Shown here in pieces: positions 38,611 to 63,301 of a stretch of DNA of 64,000 nt. The DNA is taken from NCBI GenBank assembly GCA_021014325.1, contig CM037475.1, positions 4,061,001 to 4,125,000 on the forward strand, written 5' to 3'. Made by a program: the position numbers and the translations under genes. The first letter of the stretch is position 1, and each line of letters opens with the position of its first letter. The notes below the pieces were generated by a model. It had not been told where the DNA came from. It was given only the letters and a program-made list of their open reading frames with translations, and ran no database searches. Source of the DNA: Plazaster borealis. Lineage: Eukaryota; Echinodermata; Asteroidea; Forcipulatida; Labidiasteridae.

Positions 38611-40627
38611 CCACAATTACTTTTCCCTGTTTAATTTTCTTCTGAAATCTTTTTGTTTTCCATTTCAGCGCCTTATAGCACATTTTTGTGGATACATGAA
38701 CTCTAAGAATCTACTTAACCTTTCTTGATCAAAGGACACAAGAAAGTCAACTTCTAAAAAAAAACAAGAACTCTTCCTGTAAGTGAATTGTTACATATGA
38801 AAGTTTATTTATCACACACATAATGTTCATACCAACTTAAAAGTACATCGGTCTAAACGCCCTGTTATGATTCTAGGCGTTCACTTTCTTTTCTCACATT
38901 TTTTGTTTTTCATCTCTCTTGTGACTTTTACAAAAAAAGAAATATTCAAGAGATTAGAATATTATTATACATGATGAAAGTTTGTCTACATTTATTGTGT
39001 TTTCTAGTATTATTAACATTGCATTGACTAATTTTTGTCATAGTTTAAAGAAACAGAAAGGAAAAACAAATCGCAAAACCAACCAAGGACAATCGTGGAG
39101 AAATAAATTAAAGAAAATAAATCTAGCATTGACTTCCAGTGCAAAATCTCAGATTTCATTCAGCAAAGGTTTTAAGCCATTTTCAACTTCTACAAGTCCT
39201 ACGTTATTTCAGTAGGCCCAACTTTCTTCTATGAAATGTGACCGAGTGAACTTGAAGCAAATGTGCCATGTTACAAACAGTAATTGTGACACATCATCCA
39301 AATTCCACCCACAATTATAAAAAAAGCAACATGAAAAACTGTCGCTCGAAGTTGGGGAAAAAAATACTGTGTGGCGAGACAAGCTGCCAGTTTAACAATT
39401 TAAAAAACAAAAAAAAGTGAGCAATCCAAATTGCTACATTTGTTTACAGCTATTCACTGGATGTTTAGTAACAATCGATTACACTTAAAGGGTGTTTACA
39501 ACATTGGTAAGGTTGAAAATATAAATGTTCACAGATTTGCACATAACTTACATGTTATAAAGATGGTCATGGTGGAAAACTTCCCTTGAAATAGTTTTGC
39601 TTGAAATGCTATAGGTTTTAGGAAATGAGTAAAACAATTAATCTTTATCACTGATGATAAAATCGGATGTTTGAAAACAGTGAAAATATATAATGGGGTT
39701 TTTCACTGTTTTCTCATGACTCCTATGACCGATTTAGCTTACGTTTTCACAGGTTTGTTATTTCATGTCTCTGTTGGGCCACATCAAGTGTGGATACTGG
39801 TCTTTGACAAATACCAATGTTGTACACTTGCTTTAACACATGTCTATTTCAATCAATAGGGGCTCAAGAAAACGACAAGATTCTGCGTAATCCTTTTCCA
39901 TATAAATACAATCGAGAGGCTTCTTCCAAAACCAAAATCAAATTTAAACAAACTCTTGATTTATTTTAATTGCTGTTCACCTCCCCCCTTTCCTTCTTCT
40001 TTTCATGAAGGACTTACTTCTTGGGAGTAAGGGAGGCTTGAAAGCGTGTTTTGCAAAAGCACCATGCCAATTGGCAAAACATATAATACACAAATAAATA
40101 AATTACTTAATTATAGGATTAAAGAGTTGCAGGGAAGGAAGGTTTTTATTGTTTTTAAGAAGCCAGTTAATAAGCGAGAGAAGACTTTCAGATGTTTCTT
40201 AGGATACAGAATTTTACCAAACTTCTTGTGGTTAAAGAAAAGTGTTTTCTAAGCTGTTGTGCAGACATCAGTGTTACAGGGTTGGTACAATAATGGTTTT
40301 TGGAAGAGTACATTCATTTTCAAACAATCAAAATATGTTACACTGAAACAAAAGTAGCAAATCCTTCATCAACTCGGGAGGTACAGAACTGCCAACATTT
40401 GCTTCTTGCAGTCAGGGATATTGTGTACAACAATCACGGAGATCTTTAGAATTACATTCAACATAGTAGAAACAAAGTTTCCATAATCAGGGAGATTTTC
40501 AAGTTTGTTCTTCAGAACGTGGAAAGATTGGTTTGTTTACGGGGAGTTTTCTGCAGAATCAGGGAGAGTTGGCATTTCTGGAAGTGGTGTGAGCAGGTTG
40601 CTTGCTTGATGATGTTTTCTTTTAAGA

Positions 40628-40868
40628 AAAACTATAACAGTAAACTTGCCGGTACAACCATGTTTAAAACTCCTTTGGGAGGAGAAGTGTTGGTTCCGAG
40701 AGAACGTGTGTAGTCTCGTTGTTTCAATTGGTAAGACGAACAGAGTATACTGTTTGAAACATTGAGACCAGACCGGTTCTTCTCAGAACCAACACTTCTC
40801 CCAAAAGAATTTTATACATGGTTGTACCTACAAGTTCACTACTATAGTTTTTCTTAAAATCCACACCA
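40628..40868. mobile_element. Penelope-like repeat, decayed copy
   Basis: Inverted arms around ACAACCATG / CATGGTTGT, with GGAGAAGTGTTGGTTC on the left, its complement on the right, and a remnant hairpin ending TTTGAAACATTGAGACC. Confidence 0.5.
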
Positions 40869-41242
40869 TGCAAAGCTTCAAACATCACTTCTCTTTTAAC
40901 CTTAGCAAAACTATATAGCTTGTACTCCCATAAAATTGGGGCAAGGTAAACAACTATTTCCCAAGAATGTATGGGGGGTCCTTTTTATTAATATGTCCAG
41001 TGGGACTCGATGCCATGATGATAAAATTATATTACAAGTTAGTCCTTTTTATGAATGTAAACAAAAGCATAGTATTTTGCATTTGAGAGGAATGAAGTAT
41101 AAGCAAGGCTTTCGTATAAGCAAGGCTTTGAGTAAGCATTTTTAGAGATTATTTTCTGTACATATTCAATCCCCAATGCTTTTTAGGATAACATGTTTGT
41201 TGCTAAGCACGCAGCAGGGCACCAGTCAAATCCTGTACACAT

Positions 41243-41639
41243 TTAAAGGGTCTGTATATGTTTGGTAATGACTCTGAAAATTAATGGCAATAAAAACTTA
41301 CTTGGTAAGAAGTACAGCAGCTTTGGATAGTTTTATGCATTTCAAAAAAAAAATCATTTCAAGGTACTGCGGTTATGGAAAAAGATATCACTTTTTACCC
41401 ACAAAATGTTTGAATCTGAGAAGCGTTACTGCAGTAACGTTTCTCTGATTGTGTATTCCAATTGCAGATTATTCTTCCTGCGTGGACATAACCACTCCAG
41501 AATTTCGGCAATATCTCAAAAACGCTACCACCTTTTTAAATGAAATTTTCACAGGTTAGTTTTATGGTATATATCTACAACTATGTAGGATTGAAACAAA
41601 CAGTGGGTTCCAATTACCAAACGTATACAACCCCTTTAA
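41243..41639. mobile_element. TTAA MITE family C, copy 2
   Basis: A 397-bp copy in the same orientation as copy 1, highly similar, with TTAA on both sides. Confidence 0.8.
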
Positions 41640-42613
41640 GGATGGAAACCAGTTAAGCTTACAAATAGCAGTAAATCAAGTCGCCAAATTAAGTAACAAA
41701 TTCCAAGACATCGAACCAACAAAAAGCCTTGTAGTTTGTGATAAAGCAATCAAAACGTGACAATATTGGTCTGAAAATAATTCAAACACTTAACAAATTT
41801 GGCTCGACTCAGTACCGAAAGAACAAAAAAGCGTTAACAATTGGTGTTTTATTTTTAAACCTACATTTTACCTTAAACAACGGATATAGTTAATATATAA
41901 ATATGCATATATACTGGCCAATTTATCCTGCACACGAATTATGTTTTAGAAAAACTTTACTTGAACAAACAAAAGCAGCCATTTTCTACTCTTCTTTTTT
42001 TCTCTTTTTTTTTCCCCCGCCTTCTGCTTTTATTTAAGGGTTATCCATAGTGCAGGTCTAGAAGTATTTTAAGTGGGAGAACAAATTGTCAGCCTTTATA
42101 CATGGTCCCTAATTTTTAAATTTCTCAAATCAATTTAGTTTTTCTTGTTTGACACAATTAATTAATACCCTGTATAAATATATTCTTCTTTTTTTCCCCA
42201 AAGTGTCCAGCCGGCAGAATATTACAATTTGCCAAACTGAAAGCTTTTTTTAATTTTTTTATTTTTTTATTTAAATATTTACCGTCCCGTTACAATTTGA
42301 ACCAAACAACATGAACAACTTTTTAAAACGAGGACTATTTTGACAAATCAGAGCGAGAAGTTTCACAACAGTTGAAACAAATTCTTTAAAGGTCCCAAGA
42401 ATTGTTTTCCAAGTTTAAAAAATAAACTGTGCACTAAAGTATTTAAACTTATAAATGCACGTTTGGTCAAAATTTATGAGGTTGGTATCGCCAAAAAAAA
42501 ACGTTTGGGTGAGAACCCCTAAGACGGAACTGAGTCGTAACGTAGACATAGGGACATGCCGTTGGTTGGTGCAATGCGATCGATATGTGTGGATGTAATA
42601 CAACATGCAATCT

Positions 42614-42865
42614 GGGCCCAATTTCATGGCTCTGCTTACAGTAAAGCAAAGAATCGGCGCTTACGGAAGCAGGGAAATCCGCGCTTACGTTAAGCGTATT
42701 TCACAGGTTAGCAGGGAATTTTTCCTTTTGCGCGTGCGTACTCCACATTACTAGGCATTCTTCGCTTACACAGCTAGCACAGAAATTCAGCACTTGCTCT
42801 GTAAATGAAGAATGGTGTTCGCAAGGACAGAGTTCCACGATAAGCAGAGCCATGAAATTGGGTCC
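42614..42865. mobile_element. Palindromic MITE, CCAATTTCATGGCTCTGC family
   Basis: Nearly the same length and interior as 6454-6699 (GCGCGTGCGTACTCCACATT). Confidence 0.75.
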
Positions 42866-43104
42866 TGGTTTATATTCATGCACTTAGTTTCTTTGGGCAA
42901 ATTTCTTGATGTTTGGCTTTTGTTATATGGAAAATGCCATCAAGGTGTATTGTTGCTGGTTGCAACAATACTAGAGATGTGTCAGTCACATAGATTCCCA
43001 TCAGATCCAAAATACCAATGAATTCTGACGGCTGCAGTAAACAGAAGCACAGCGCTGCTTAGCGGTAAGCACATTTTTCTGCTAACTATAGCAGAAACAT
43101 TTGC

Positions 43105-43474
43105 TTAAAGGCACTGAACATGTTTGGTAATTGTCAAAGACCAGTGTTCTCACTTGGTGTATCCCAATATATGCATAAAATAACAAGCCTGTGAAAATTT
43201 GGGCTTAATTGGTCATCGAAATTGCAAGAAAATGATGAAAGAAAAAACACCCTTGTACAAATGTGTGTGCTTTCAGATAGGAATAAAAACTTCTTGCAAG
43301 AAGTTTTTCTTATTTTAGTGAGAAATTACCACTTTCTCAAAAACTACGTTACTTCAAAAGGAGTCGTTTCTCACAATGTTTTATACTATCAATAGCTCTC
43401 TGTTGCTCGTTACCAAGTAATTTTTATGCTAATATATATTTTGAGTTATTACCACAAGTGTACAGTGCCTTTAA
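43105..43474. mobile_element. TTAA MITE family A, copy 3 (nested)
   Basis: A 370-bp copy, inserted in a CTTAAGCA-type repeat region (43040-43655) whose halves resume on both sides. Confidence 0.8.
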
Positions 43475-44239
43475 GCGTAAGCATAATTCACAGGTTAGCA
43501 AGAAAATTAGGCAGCCAGCTTACAAGTTGCAGTTAGCACCGGAAGGTTAGCATGCCTTTTCGTGTGCTTACGATAGCAGCGCTTTAAAATGGAAACTTGC
43601 ACAGTAAGCACAAAATCAGCCGTTAAGCAGCTCTATGAAATTGCGCCCAGAGCTAAGTGGTCAGGAATGTGCATTGTCATTCGGTGCCTCGTTCTACGTC
43701 GTGAAAGCACGCCACCAGGCGGTATCGAAATGGATAACACAAATTTTGAGGGCTAAATTAAAAGGTAATAATTACTCATAACAAATTCATACAAATAGTA
43801 AGTATTATGTTCTGTATATGTGAAACCATTTATAAGCAATGTAAAAACAACACCACTCCATAAGACCTGTAAGCCTGTATTAGCCAAGAAAGAAATTAAG
43901 CAGGGGACCTGTCTTGGTCATGTACATTTCAGTACAATTGAGTTGGTAACCTGATTCTGCTCTTAAGCACGATTTTTCTATACTTAGCGATTTCTTTAAT
44001 AAAGAGAATTAGAATTCTCGGCCAAATCCATTAAAATTAAGGGGACAGGCCATATTTTGACGGACATTGTCTCTCACAATAACATGACATGGAAAATTGT
44101 CCATAAACAAAGGGCATAAATAATGGGACGGTTCCAGTTTTGTTCTCATATTTGTTGTAAAAAAAAAGAACTTATTGACGGTTTCAGTGCACCTCCGTGA
44201 GGGTTGCAGTTTGCTTTTCTGGTTCCTTTGCCATTGTGG

Positions 44240-44300
44240 CATTGGTGGTCTACTTGGGATTCGAACCCGCAACCCTGCGATTGTAGGACTGTAAGTCTAA
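44240..44300 (-). mobile_element. tRNA-like fragment
   Basis: Minus strand has GCGGGTTCGAATCCCAAGTA (B box) after an anticodon-arm-like segment; the 5' half is missing. Confidence 0.45.
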
Positions 44301-44428
44301 ACATACGTCAAGGGTCAAAATTATTGGCAATACTCAGGATAAAAATGTAACCTTTAGTAGACCATTAAACACAGAAACATGGGGGAACCAGATTTAGGCT
44401 TCTACTGTTTAACAATGTCTTATTATTG

Positions 44429-44794
44429 TTAACGGTAATATACAGGATTGGTAAGGATAAAAAACATCATTATATAATTTTAGTCTGAAAGCTTACCGAT
44501 TATGAAGTTCAAATTAAAACCATTTTGTGTGTGAAATATTTCCCTCTGAAATGAAGTTATATTCCAGAAAACCCCCCCTCAAAAAAAAAAAAAAAACACA
44601 AAAAAACACAAAAAAACCACACACACACACGCAACCGCGGATTTCAATTGTTAACGACAATGTGTTTACATGCTGAAAAATGTGAATGCTTTTTTCGCTA
44701 TTTTCTCATGACTTGCACTACTATTGGTCACACAAAACATGAACACTGTCTGCGACTATTTTGTCAGCTCCACAATCCTGTATAATACCTTTAA
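44429..44794. mobile_element. TTAA MITE family B, copy 1
   Basis: Ends resemble GGTAATATACAGGATTGG and its complement; the internal block is CTGAAAGCTTACCGATTATG. A long A/AC-rich run (44580-44630) expands the middle. Confidence 0.75.
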
Positions 44795-45550
44795 GCTAAT
44801 GAAGGGATAGCTGTGTCATGGATTGTCATTGTTTCAACCCACCATTTGTTACAATGTCGTTGGTTATAAGAGATTTCTACTGTACCTCGCAGCAAACGAA
44901 AGAGAAAGAAACACATATATGCAGGTGACTATAATGTAAGAGCTACGTATGAATGAATTCAATGTTCAAGATGTTGTCACTTGACAATAATGTAGTATAC
45001 CTTTATACATACTTATATACACACCTTAGAAAAAAGTGACTCCACGTTGCTATGGAAACCAATGTTTGTGAATTGTTTACTCCACTATGGTGCGACACAG
45101 TCTCACGTGAAACTATCTTACAAATAATCACATGGTCCAATAAATAAATTTTAAAAAGGTTCTTCTTCTCCGTGGTCACCCTGGTACCCTGCCTGATATG
45201 GGGACCAGTGGTCTAGCCTTTGACCTCAAGCTTAACTTTCTTGTCCCAATCCGAATCCATAGAGCAAAGATCCTTTTTCCAACTGAGTGACTTTCAAAAC
45301 AACCTGCAATGAGCTTTCCCTCTGGCCTTGAGCTTTGCTTTCCTCTCCTGGCAAAGTTTATCTCCAAACGCAAGGCCAATTCAAAATTTCGATCATCCTC
45401 ACAACGTTTTCCTTTAATCTGAAGAAGAGACGCCTCGAGTCACATTTTCTCTGAGCGATAACAAAAAACAAATCACAAGGGGCAGGAAGCTTTGGAGACG
45501 GCGTTTCTTCTCGACAGCAGATGGGGAACTTTCTGCAGATTCTTTTTGTT

Positions 45551-58113
<12,563 letters not shown>

Positions 58114-58257
58114 TTATTTTGTAGTCTGTGATACCATTCCAGGCCTTGGAACTTGATCTTTGAGAGGGCAAGGCCATTTTTATTTTGCAAAGGGCATTTC
58201 CATTTGAAAGTCTGTAAGTCTATAGGAACTTTTGAAAGGGCATCAAGGCCAAGACCA

Positions 58258-58451
58258 GGGCCCAATTTCATAGAGCTGCTTTAACAGAAAATATTGCTTA
58301 ACAATTTTCTGCTAAGCAGAAATGAGCAGGATACCAGTTGAAAATTGTACATGTGACATGGTAGTTTGGCTGGTAACCTTATTCTGGTAAGCAAAATTAC
58401 ATTTTGCTTAGCTTCTTTTTATGCTTAAGCAGCTCTATGAAATTGGCCCAG
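58258..58451. mobile_element. Palindromic MITE, GGGCCCAATTTCATAG family
   Basis: A full-length 194-bp copy nested in an AGGGCAAGGCCATTTTCATT-type interspersed repeat. Confidence 0.8.
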
Positions 58452-58585
58452 GGCAACAGAGGGCACGGCCTCCGAGGACTCCCTGTAATTCCAGGCCTAC
58501 CATTCTGTGAGATCTTTATTTTAATCAAGGCCTGGAACTTCATCTTTGAGAGGGCAAGGCCATTTTCATTTTGCAAAGGGCGTAA

Positions 58586-58704
58586 GCCATTTTGAGATAA
58601 TGGTGGACATATTATAATTGCACTGTTTGGTTTGGGTAAATCTGCCTGTACACACCCAAACCAAACGGTGCACTCCTATAGTGTTCGCCATATCTCAAAA
58701 AGGC
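58586..58704. mobile_element. Short palindromic MITE (GCCATTTTGAGATAATGGTGG)
   Basis: A 119-bp relative of 6776-6886, flanked by TAA on both sides (CG-TAA and TAA-TTT), compatible with a 3-bp target duplication as in Harbinger-type elements. Confidence 0.7.
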
Positions 58705-58768
58705 TAATTTCCATTTGAAAATCTTTAAGTCTATAGGAACTTCTGAAAGGGTATCAATGCCAAGACCA

Positions 58769-58960
58769 GGGCCTAATTTCATAGAGCTGCTTAAGCACGA
58801 AAATACCTACGCACAACCAAATTATGCTTACCAGAATAAGGTTTCCAGCCAAAATACCATGTCACATGTACAATCCATGACTGGTATCCTGCTTATTTTT
58901 GCTTAGCAGAAAATATTTAAGCACTGTTTTCTGCTTAAGCAGCTCTATGAAATTGGGCCC
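58769..58960. mobile_element. Palindromic MITE, GGGCCCAATTTCATAG family
   Basis: A full-length copy in the opposite orientation to 58258-58451, inserted at the same point of the neighbouring copy of the host repeat (after AAGACCAGGG). Confidence 0.8.
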
Positions 58961-59575
58961 AATTGGGCAAAAGAGGCCACGGCCTCCGAAAACTCCGTGT
59001 AGCTTCAGACCAACCATTCTGTGGGTTCTTCATTTTATCACACAAGGGTAATGTTTGTGGATTTTATGTTAAAGCAGTTGGTAAAAAGGGGGTATTATCA
59101 TATGGCAAATTTTGGGTTGTTGTCCAACCATGAAATCATTAGGGGGTATTGTCATTGCATCCTGTACCAATGAAAAAAATGAGGGCGCTGTTTGCGCGTG
59201 TGCCATCGCAATGAAACAGTGTCACATGCAACATATGTAGCATTGACCTTTACATAAGGGTTATCAAAGCGAATAAAATACCCTTTGACCTCTAGAGCGC
59301 CTATAAGGGACTTTTATTTATACTACTACCGTCTAGATGTTAAGTTCCTTGCATAACATACAGCAACAATCAATACACATTCCCATTATACAAAAAAGTA
59401 GCTTCACTATTTTCTCCTCCAAGCCTCACTTTGGTTACAGCAATTTGAATGGGACAAAAAACAAGATGGCCTCACCGCAATAAAGTCTACAGTCAGTATT
59501 GAAACCCATAACCTTTCAATAATGTCATAATGTAATATTTACAAAATAATAACACATTTCCATTAACTGAGTTCG

Positions 59576-59700
59576 GGGTCCAATTTCATGGCTCTGCTTA
59601 CTGCGGAATTCTGCGCTTATAACAGATAGAATCACCCACTCTACAGGGCGCTGTAAGCGCAGAGTTCATGCAGTAAGCAGAGCCATGAAATTGGGCCCAG
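59576..59700. mobile_element. Palindromic MITE, CCAATTTCATGGCTCTGC family (short hairpin)
   Basis: A 125-bp copy with arms almost meeting (CTCTACAGGGCGCTGTAAGC in the middle). Confidence 0.75.
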
Positions 59701-59991
59701 GTGTTCTTCAAATACTTTTGTTTTCATATATATTTTTTGTTATGAGATATCGCCTAACATCACAAGGCCGGACGGCCACTTTAATGTGAGGGCTACACTT
59801 AACTGATTTGGGCTATCTACTCAAATCAACTGCCACCAGGGGCACGTTGCCACCTACTCCAAAGGCCGAAACAGGGTCACCCCTTTCACAGTCCGTAAGG
59901 ATTTAGGCATGGGTATCATCCACTAGGAGCCTGGCTGGTAGAGCCTAGGTTCGATAAATAACTAACTAATTTACTCTTCCAAAAAGCCTCT

Positions 59992-60367
59992 TTAAAGGCA
60001 TCGTACACGTTTGGTAATTACTCAAAATATCTATTAGCATAAAAACTGACTTGGTAACAAGCAACGGAGAGCTGTTGATAGTATAAAACATTGTGAGAAA
60101 CGACTCCCTCTGAAGTAACGTAGTTTTTGAGAAAGAGGTAATTTTTCACTAAAATAATAAAAGACTTCTAGCTAGAAGTCTTTTATTCCTAACTGAAAGC
60201 ACACAAATTTGTACAACAAGGGTGTTTTTTCTTTCGTCATTTTCTTGCAACTTCGATGACCAATTGAGCCCAAATTTTCACAGGCTTGTTATTTTATGCA
60301 TATGTTGGGATACACCAAGTGAGAACACTGGTCTTTGACAATTACCAAACGTGTACGATGCCTTTAA
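59992..60367. mobile_element. TTAA MITE family A, copy 6
   Basis: Intact TTAA ends and 376 bp. The central palindrome is GACTTCTAGCTAGAAGTC, differing from the other copies at paired positions. Confidence 0.85.
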
Positions 60368-61238
60368 AGTTTACATCATTTATTATCTGTGCTGATTTAT
60401 ATGTAGCTTCTCGGGCACCATTTCCACGGGATACCAAGCAATTTATTTTTAAAAAAAAAATTCCTCGAATGAAAACATCCCTGAGCTCAATTTTATCTTG
60501 CAAAGTCAAACACAATAGAAGGTCGGGCGTAAAAAGCTAATTAGAACACAATGCCATGCACAAAAAGGCACCTGCTCTGTCTGTTTTGTTTGTATAGTGT
60601 TTTTTTGTCTTCTGTCCTATTGAAAACATATTTTCCCCATATTTTTATTTTGTTCATCTCTGTCTCTGGCTCGATGTAGAATTCCTTAACATGCGGTTCC
60701 ATCCAGCCAGATGGAAACAGCTATCACATGTCACAGACATTACATGGTGTTTGTTTTGCCGGGGTCCTCGGGAATGCGCCGTGACATTTTGTAACCCGAC
60801 CTGATGAGGGCCGTGTCCTGTGACGCTAGCGAGGAACCAGTCAGAAAACCCGGCCACGGTTGAATGCAAATGATTATTTTGATCTTTAAAAAAAAAAAAA
60901 AAAAAAAAAATTAACTGCAGTTCTGTTAGACGGGGAACGTCAAGTTGTTTTGAGGTCTTTCAAAACAACATCAGGGAAAATCATCAATGACAGTCGGGGA
61001 ATAGCAGTCACCTCAAGTGTTAATGAAATTTACATTTGTCCTTTTGACTTTTGTTAAAGTGATATGAAATTCATGATTCATCCATGTCAGTTTGTATTAC
61101 AATTATTATTTTTTTGCCAGAATAAATTCGAGCAGGGAAGAACGACTGCTTTCACCTTTATATGATGTTTAAGTTAAAGAGGGGCTCCAAGGTCAAATTC
61201 AGTTTTGTAATCCATTGGTCTTAATATAGATTAGAGTC

Positions 61239-61620
61239 AATATATTTGGTTTGCGGTAACACCATGTGTGTATCTACTTGCCAGGTAGAGTTTGTTCTTA
61301 GAGAACTGTCTTGCTTAATTCTACTACCGCAGAGTAGATTGTTCGGGTGTTCGGGAGACTTCTCAGTTCTGAAAAGAACTGTCCTGTTTATTAACTATTA
61401 CCTGGGTGGAAGGTATAGAAATAGGCTGGGACTACTACTTTAGCTTATAGGATCGTAATTAACTGTACTACCGCGGAGTCAGTTCTTGGATTGGTCTCAA
61501 CGTTTCGACTAGCTTGCTCTAGTCATCGTCAGGAGACTGATACTGGCAAGTTGATACACACATGGTGTTACCGCAAACCAAATATATTGATACCTCACCA
61601 TGCAATGCCTCAAATCCTAC
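61239..61620 (-). mobile_element. Penelope-like/hammerhead-like repeat with 13-bp target duplication
   Basis: A 382-bp insertion bounded by the exact duplication ATAGATTAGAGTC (61226-61238 and 61621-61633). Inverted arms of about 45 bp contain GGTTTGCGGTAACACCATGT; the right arm carries an extra tail with GAGGCATTGCATGGTG. Near the right arm, 61494-61537 (minus) folds as a hammerhead-like motif. The variable long duplication suggests retrotransposition; assignment to Penelope-like elements is inference. It is inserted inside another long inverted-repeat element. Confidence 0.65.
61494..61537 (-). ncRNA. Hammerhead-ribozyme-like fold (degenerate)
   Basis: On the minus strand: stem I GTCTC/GAGAC enclosing CTGACGA (fits CUGANGA), one extra T, a 6-bp stem II (GACTAG/CTAGTC) with a 6-nt loop, then GAAAC and GTT (a permitted NUH triplet). 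Stem III would have only two pairs and no loop, so self-cleavage as a monomer is doubtful. Related motifs occur at 53863-53905 and 13369-13409. Confidence 0.35.
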
Positions 61621-62234
61621 ATAGATTAGAGTCCTTATGAGAATGGAAAAGAAATTTACAATTCTCTAACCTCAGATTAAAATGGTGTCAAATGCCACTG
61701 TGTTTGATACCCTTTAAAAACAAGTTTTGTCAAAATGGAAAAAAACATTCGATGACGTCACATTTCAAATATGCAGTCTGTACATTTTTGTGCAGGGAAT
61801 TTTGTAAGTTCATTCCTGAATTTTGATGATCTTCAATCAAAACGGCATTGAGTTTGGTCTTTTGACTGGCGCAAAAAATTCCTCTTTGTACAGACTCATT
61901 CGTTTTTGTTGTCCAATGATTTTATTTGACCTTGGATTCTCTCTTTAATTTCAATGCATACTTATAAATATAAATATAAAAATACAAAAGATATTTTGTA
62001 GATGGGCTGTTTTATTTTAAAGGTATGGTCCAGTGATGGTAAAAACTATCAAACATCTATCAAACAAATCTGAACCAAAGCATCATTGACTGATTTACCG
62101 GAGAAAATAAAACTTTTTCAACCTTTGGCATCGTCCAAAAACCTAAATTCTTCCTGAACTGTGCACTCTATATACTTTTTTAAAAGGTCACATTCAAAGA
62201 TCATTTACAATGGTAATTTTTTTTCTTTCGGTGA

Positions 62235-62876
62235 GAACGTATCCCAGCGGTCTAGTGCTCTGGACTCAAGTTTTGGGCCCAATTTCATTGAGATGCTTAG
62301 GCAAAACATTTTTATTAACAATTTTCTGCTCAGCAAAAATTAGCAGTATACCGGTCACAGCCTGGTAACCTTACTCTGGTAAGCATTGTTGTGCTTAGCT
62401 TAGCACCTCTATGGGCCCAATTTCACAGAATTGCTTAAGCAGCAAATATTGCTCAACAAGAATCTGCTATGCAAAAATGAGCAGGATACCAGTCACAAAT
62501 TGTACATGTTGCATGTTAGTTTGGCTGGTAACCTTATTCTGGTAAGCATAATTTTGTTTTGCTTAGCTGCTTTTTTAGCTTAAGCAGCTCTATGAAATTG
62601 GGCCCTTGTGTTGTCAGAGTGTGGGCTCAGGTCCTGGCCATGGCATTTGCTACCTTGAGCTAGACACTTAAACATATTAATTGCTTTGTCCTTTGGATGG
62701 GACGTAAAGCCATCGGTCCCATGTGCTGTGTAATGCACGTAAAAGAACCCAGTACACGTATCGTTGAGAGAAGGTGCTTACCCCTGATGATTCTGGCAGT
62801 GGCTGCGCCGACTGTGCCGCATCTTCTTCTAAACCCTTACAAGGTGGTGTTATATAAATGCAAGGTTTGCCCTTAA
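62235..62876 (+). mobile_element. tRNA-Leu-derived SINE, split by palindromic MITEs
   Basis: The head (AGCGGTCTAGTGCTCTGGAC, then TCAAG) ends at 62274. The body resumes at 62606 with GTCAGAGTGTGGGCTCAGGT and GGGACGTAAAGCCATCGG. Confidence 0.75.
62275..62605. mobile_element. Two adjoining palindromic MITEs inside a SINE
   Basis: A short copy (62275-62418) and a full copy (62413-62605) share one GGGCCC. Both are nested in a tRNA-Leu-like SINE split between 62235-62274 and 62606-62876. Confidence 0.75.
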
Positions 62877-63301
62877 CTTGTTTAGTGACCGGCCAGCAGG
62901 ACCAGTTAGCTTGTCATTTCACTAGTCCATTACCTTTTACACTGGTCCATATATCAAATGAAAAAGAGATGCCTTTCAACACTGAGCTAGCCAATCAGAC
63001 CACTTGGAGTGAATTGTGACTGGTCCTCTGGTGTTCCAACGGGTATTTGGCCAGCGAACCAGTGATAAGGGAGAACGCTGTAAAATGGCTCTAATAATTA
63101 AAGCAAAGCTCTCAACAATATTGAGTGCGTTGAGGTGCCCGTCGAGTGTGATAAAGCACTACAAGAATTGCCTGTAGTGTTATGAAGATTTTTTCCAAGA
63201 TTTATTTCCTAATAACTATACTTAAAATAATGAAAATAACTCTTCAAAAACACCCCTACTGTACCATCACTCTAATATCGCAAAGGAGTTCCAAAAACTA
63301 T

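Larger units (their letters stand above)
33231..45550. other. Convergent 3' flank between SLC35A1 and SMURF
   Basis: Contains the 3' UTRs of both genes and many repeats listed separately. Possible poly-A signals: AATAAA at 34722 and 37361 (plus, SLC35A1) and, on the minus strand, AATAAA near 38804 followed by an AT-rich drop, which could end a long SMURF 3' UTR. A block of about 100 bp around 34196-34310 is repeated at 35037-35140 (GTGAGGGCGCCCTTTGACTT). No convincing third gene was found. Confidence 0.5.
58130..59040. repeat. Cluster of AGGGCAAGGCCATTTTCATT interspersed repeats with nested MITEs
   Basis: Three pieces (58130-58257, 58452-58585, 58705-58768 plus 58961-59040) share GAGAGGGCAAGGCCATTTT and AAGGCCAAGACCAGGG. 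They are broken by palindromic MITEs at 58258, 58586 and 58769. Relatives occur at 5930-6165, 13149-13300, 30160-30345 and 52690-52850. Confidence 0.7.
61180..61940. mobile_element. Second copy of the long inverted-repeat family, interrupted
   Basis: Shares the interior of 9840-10462 (ATTACAAGTCTCTAACCTCA-like near 61650, CGATGACGTCAC, TGTACATTTTTGTGCAGGG). Interrupted at 61239-61620. Confidence 0.65.

Noticed and set aside
60654..60869. 71-codon minus-strand frame as an upstream SMURF exon
   Set aside because: It does not match the WW/linker sequence expected just before the HECT domain and has no acceptor/donor pair in phase.
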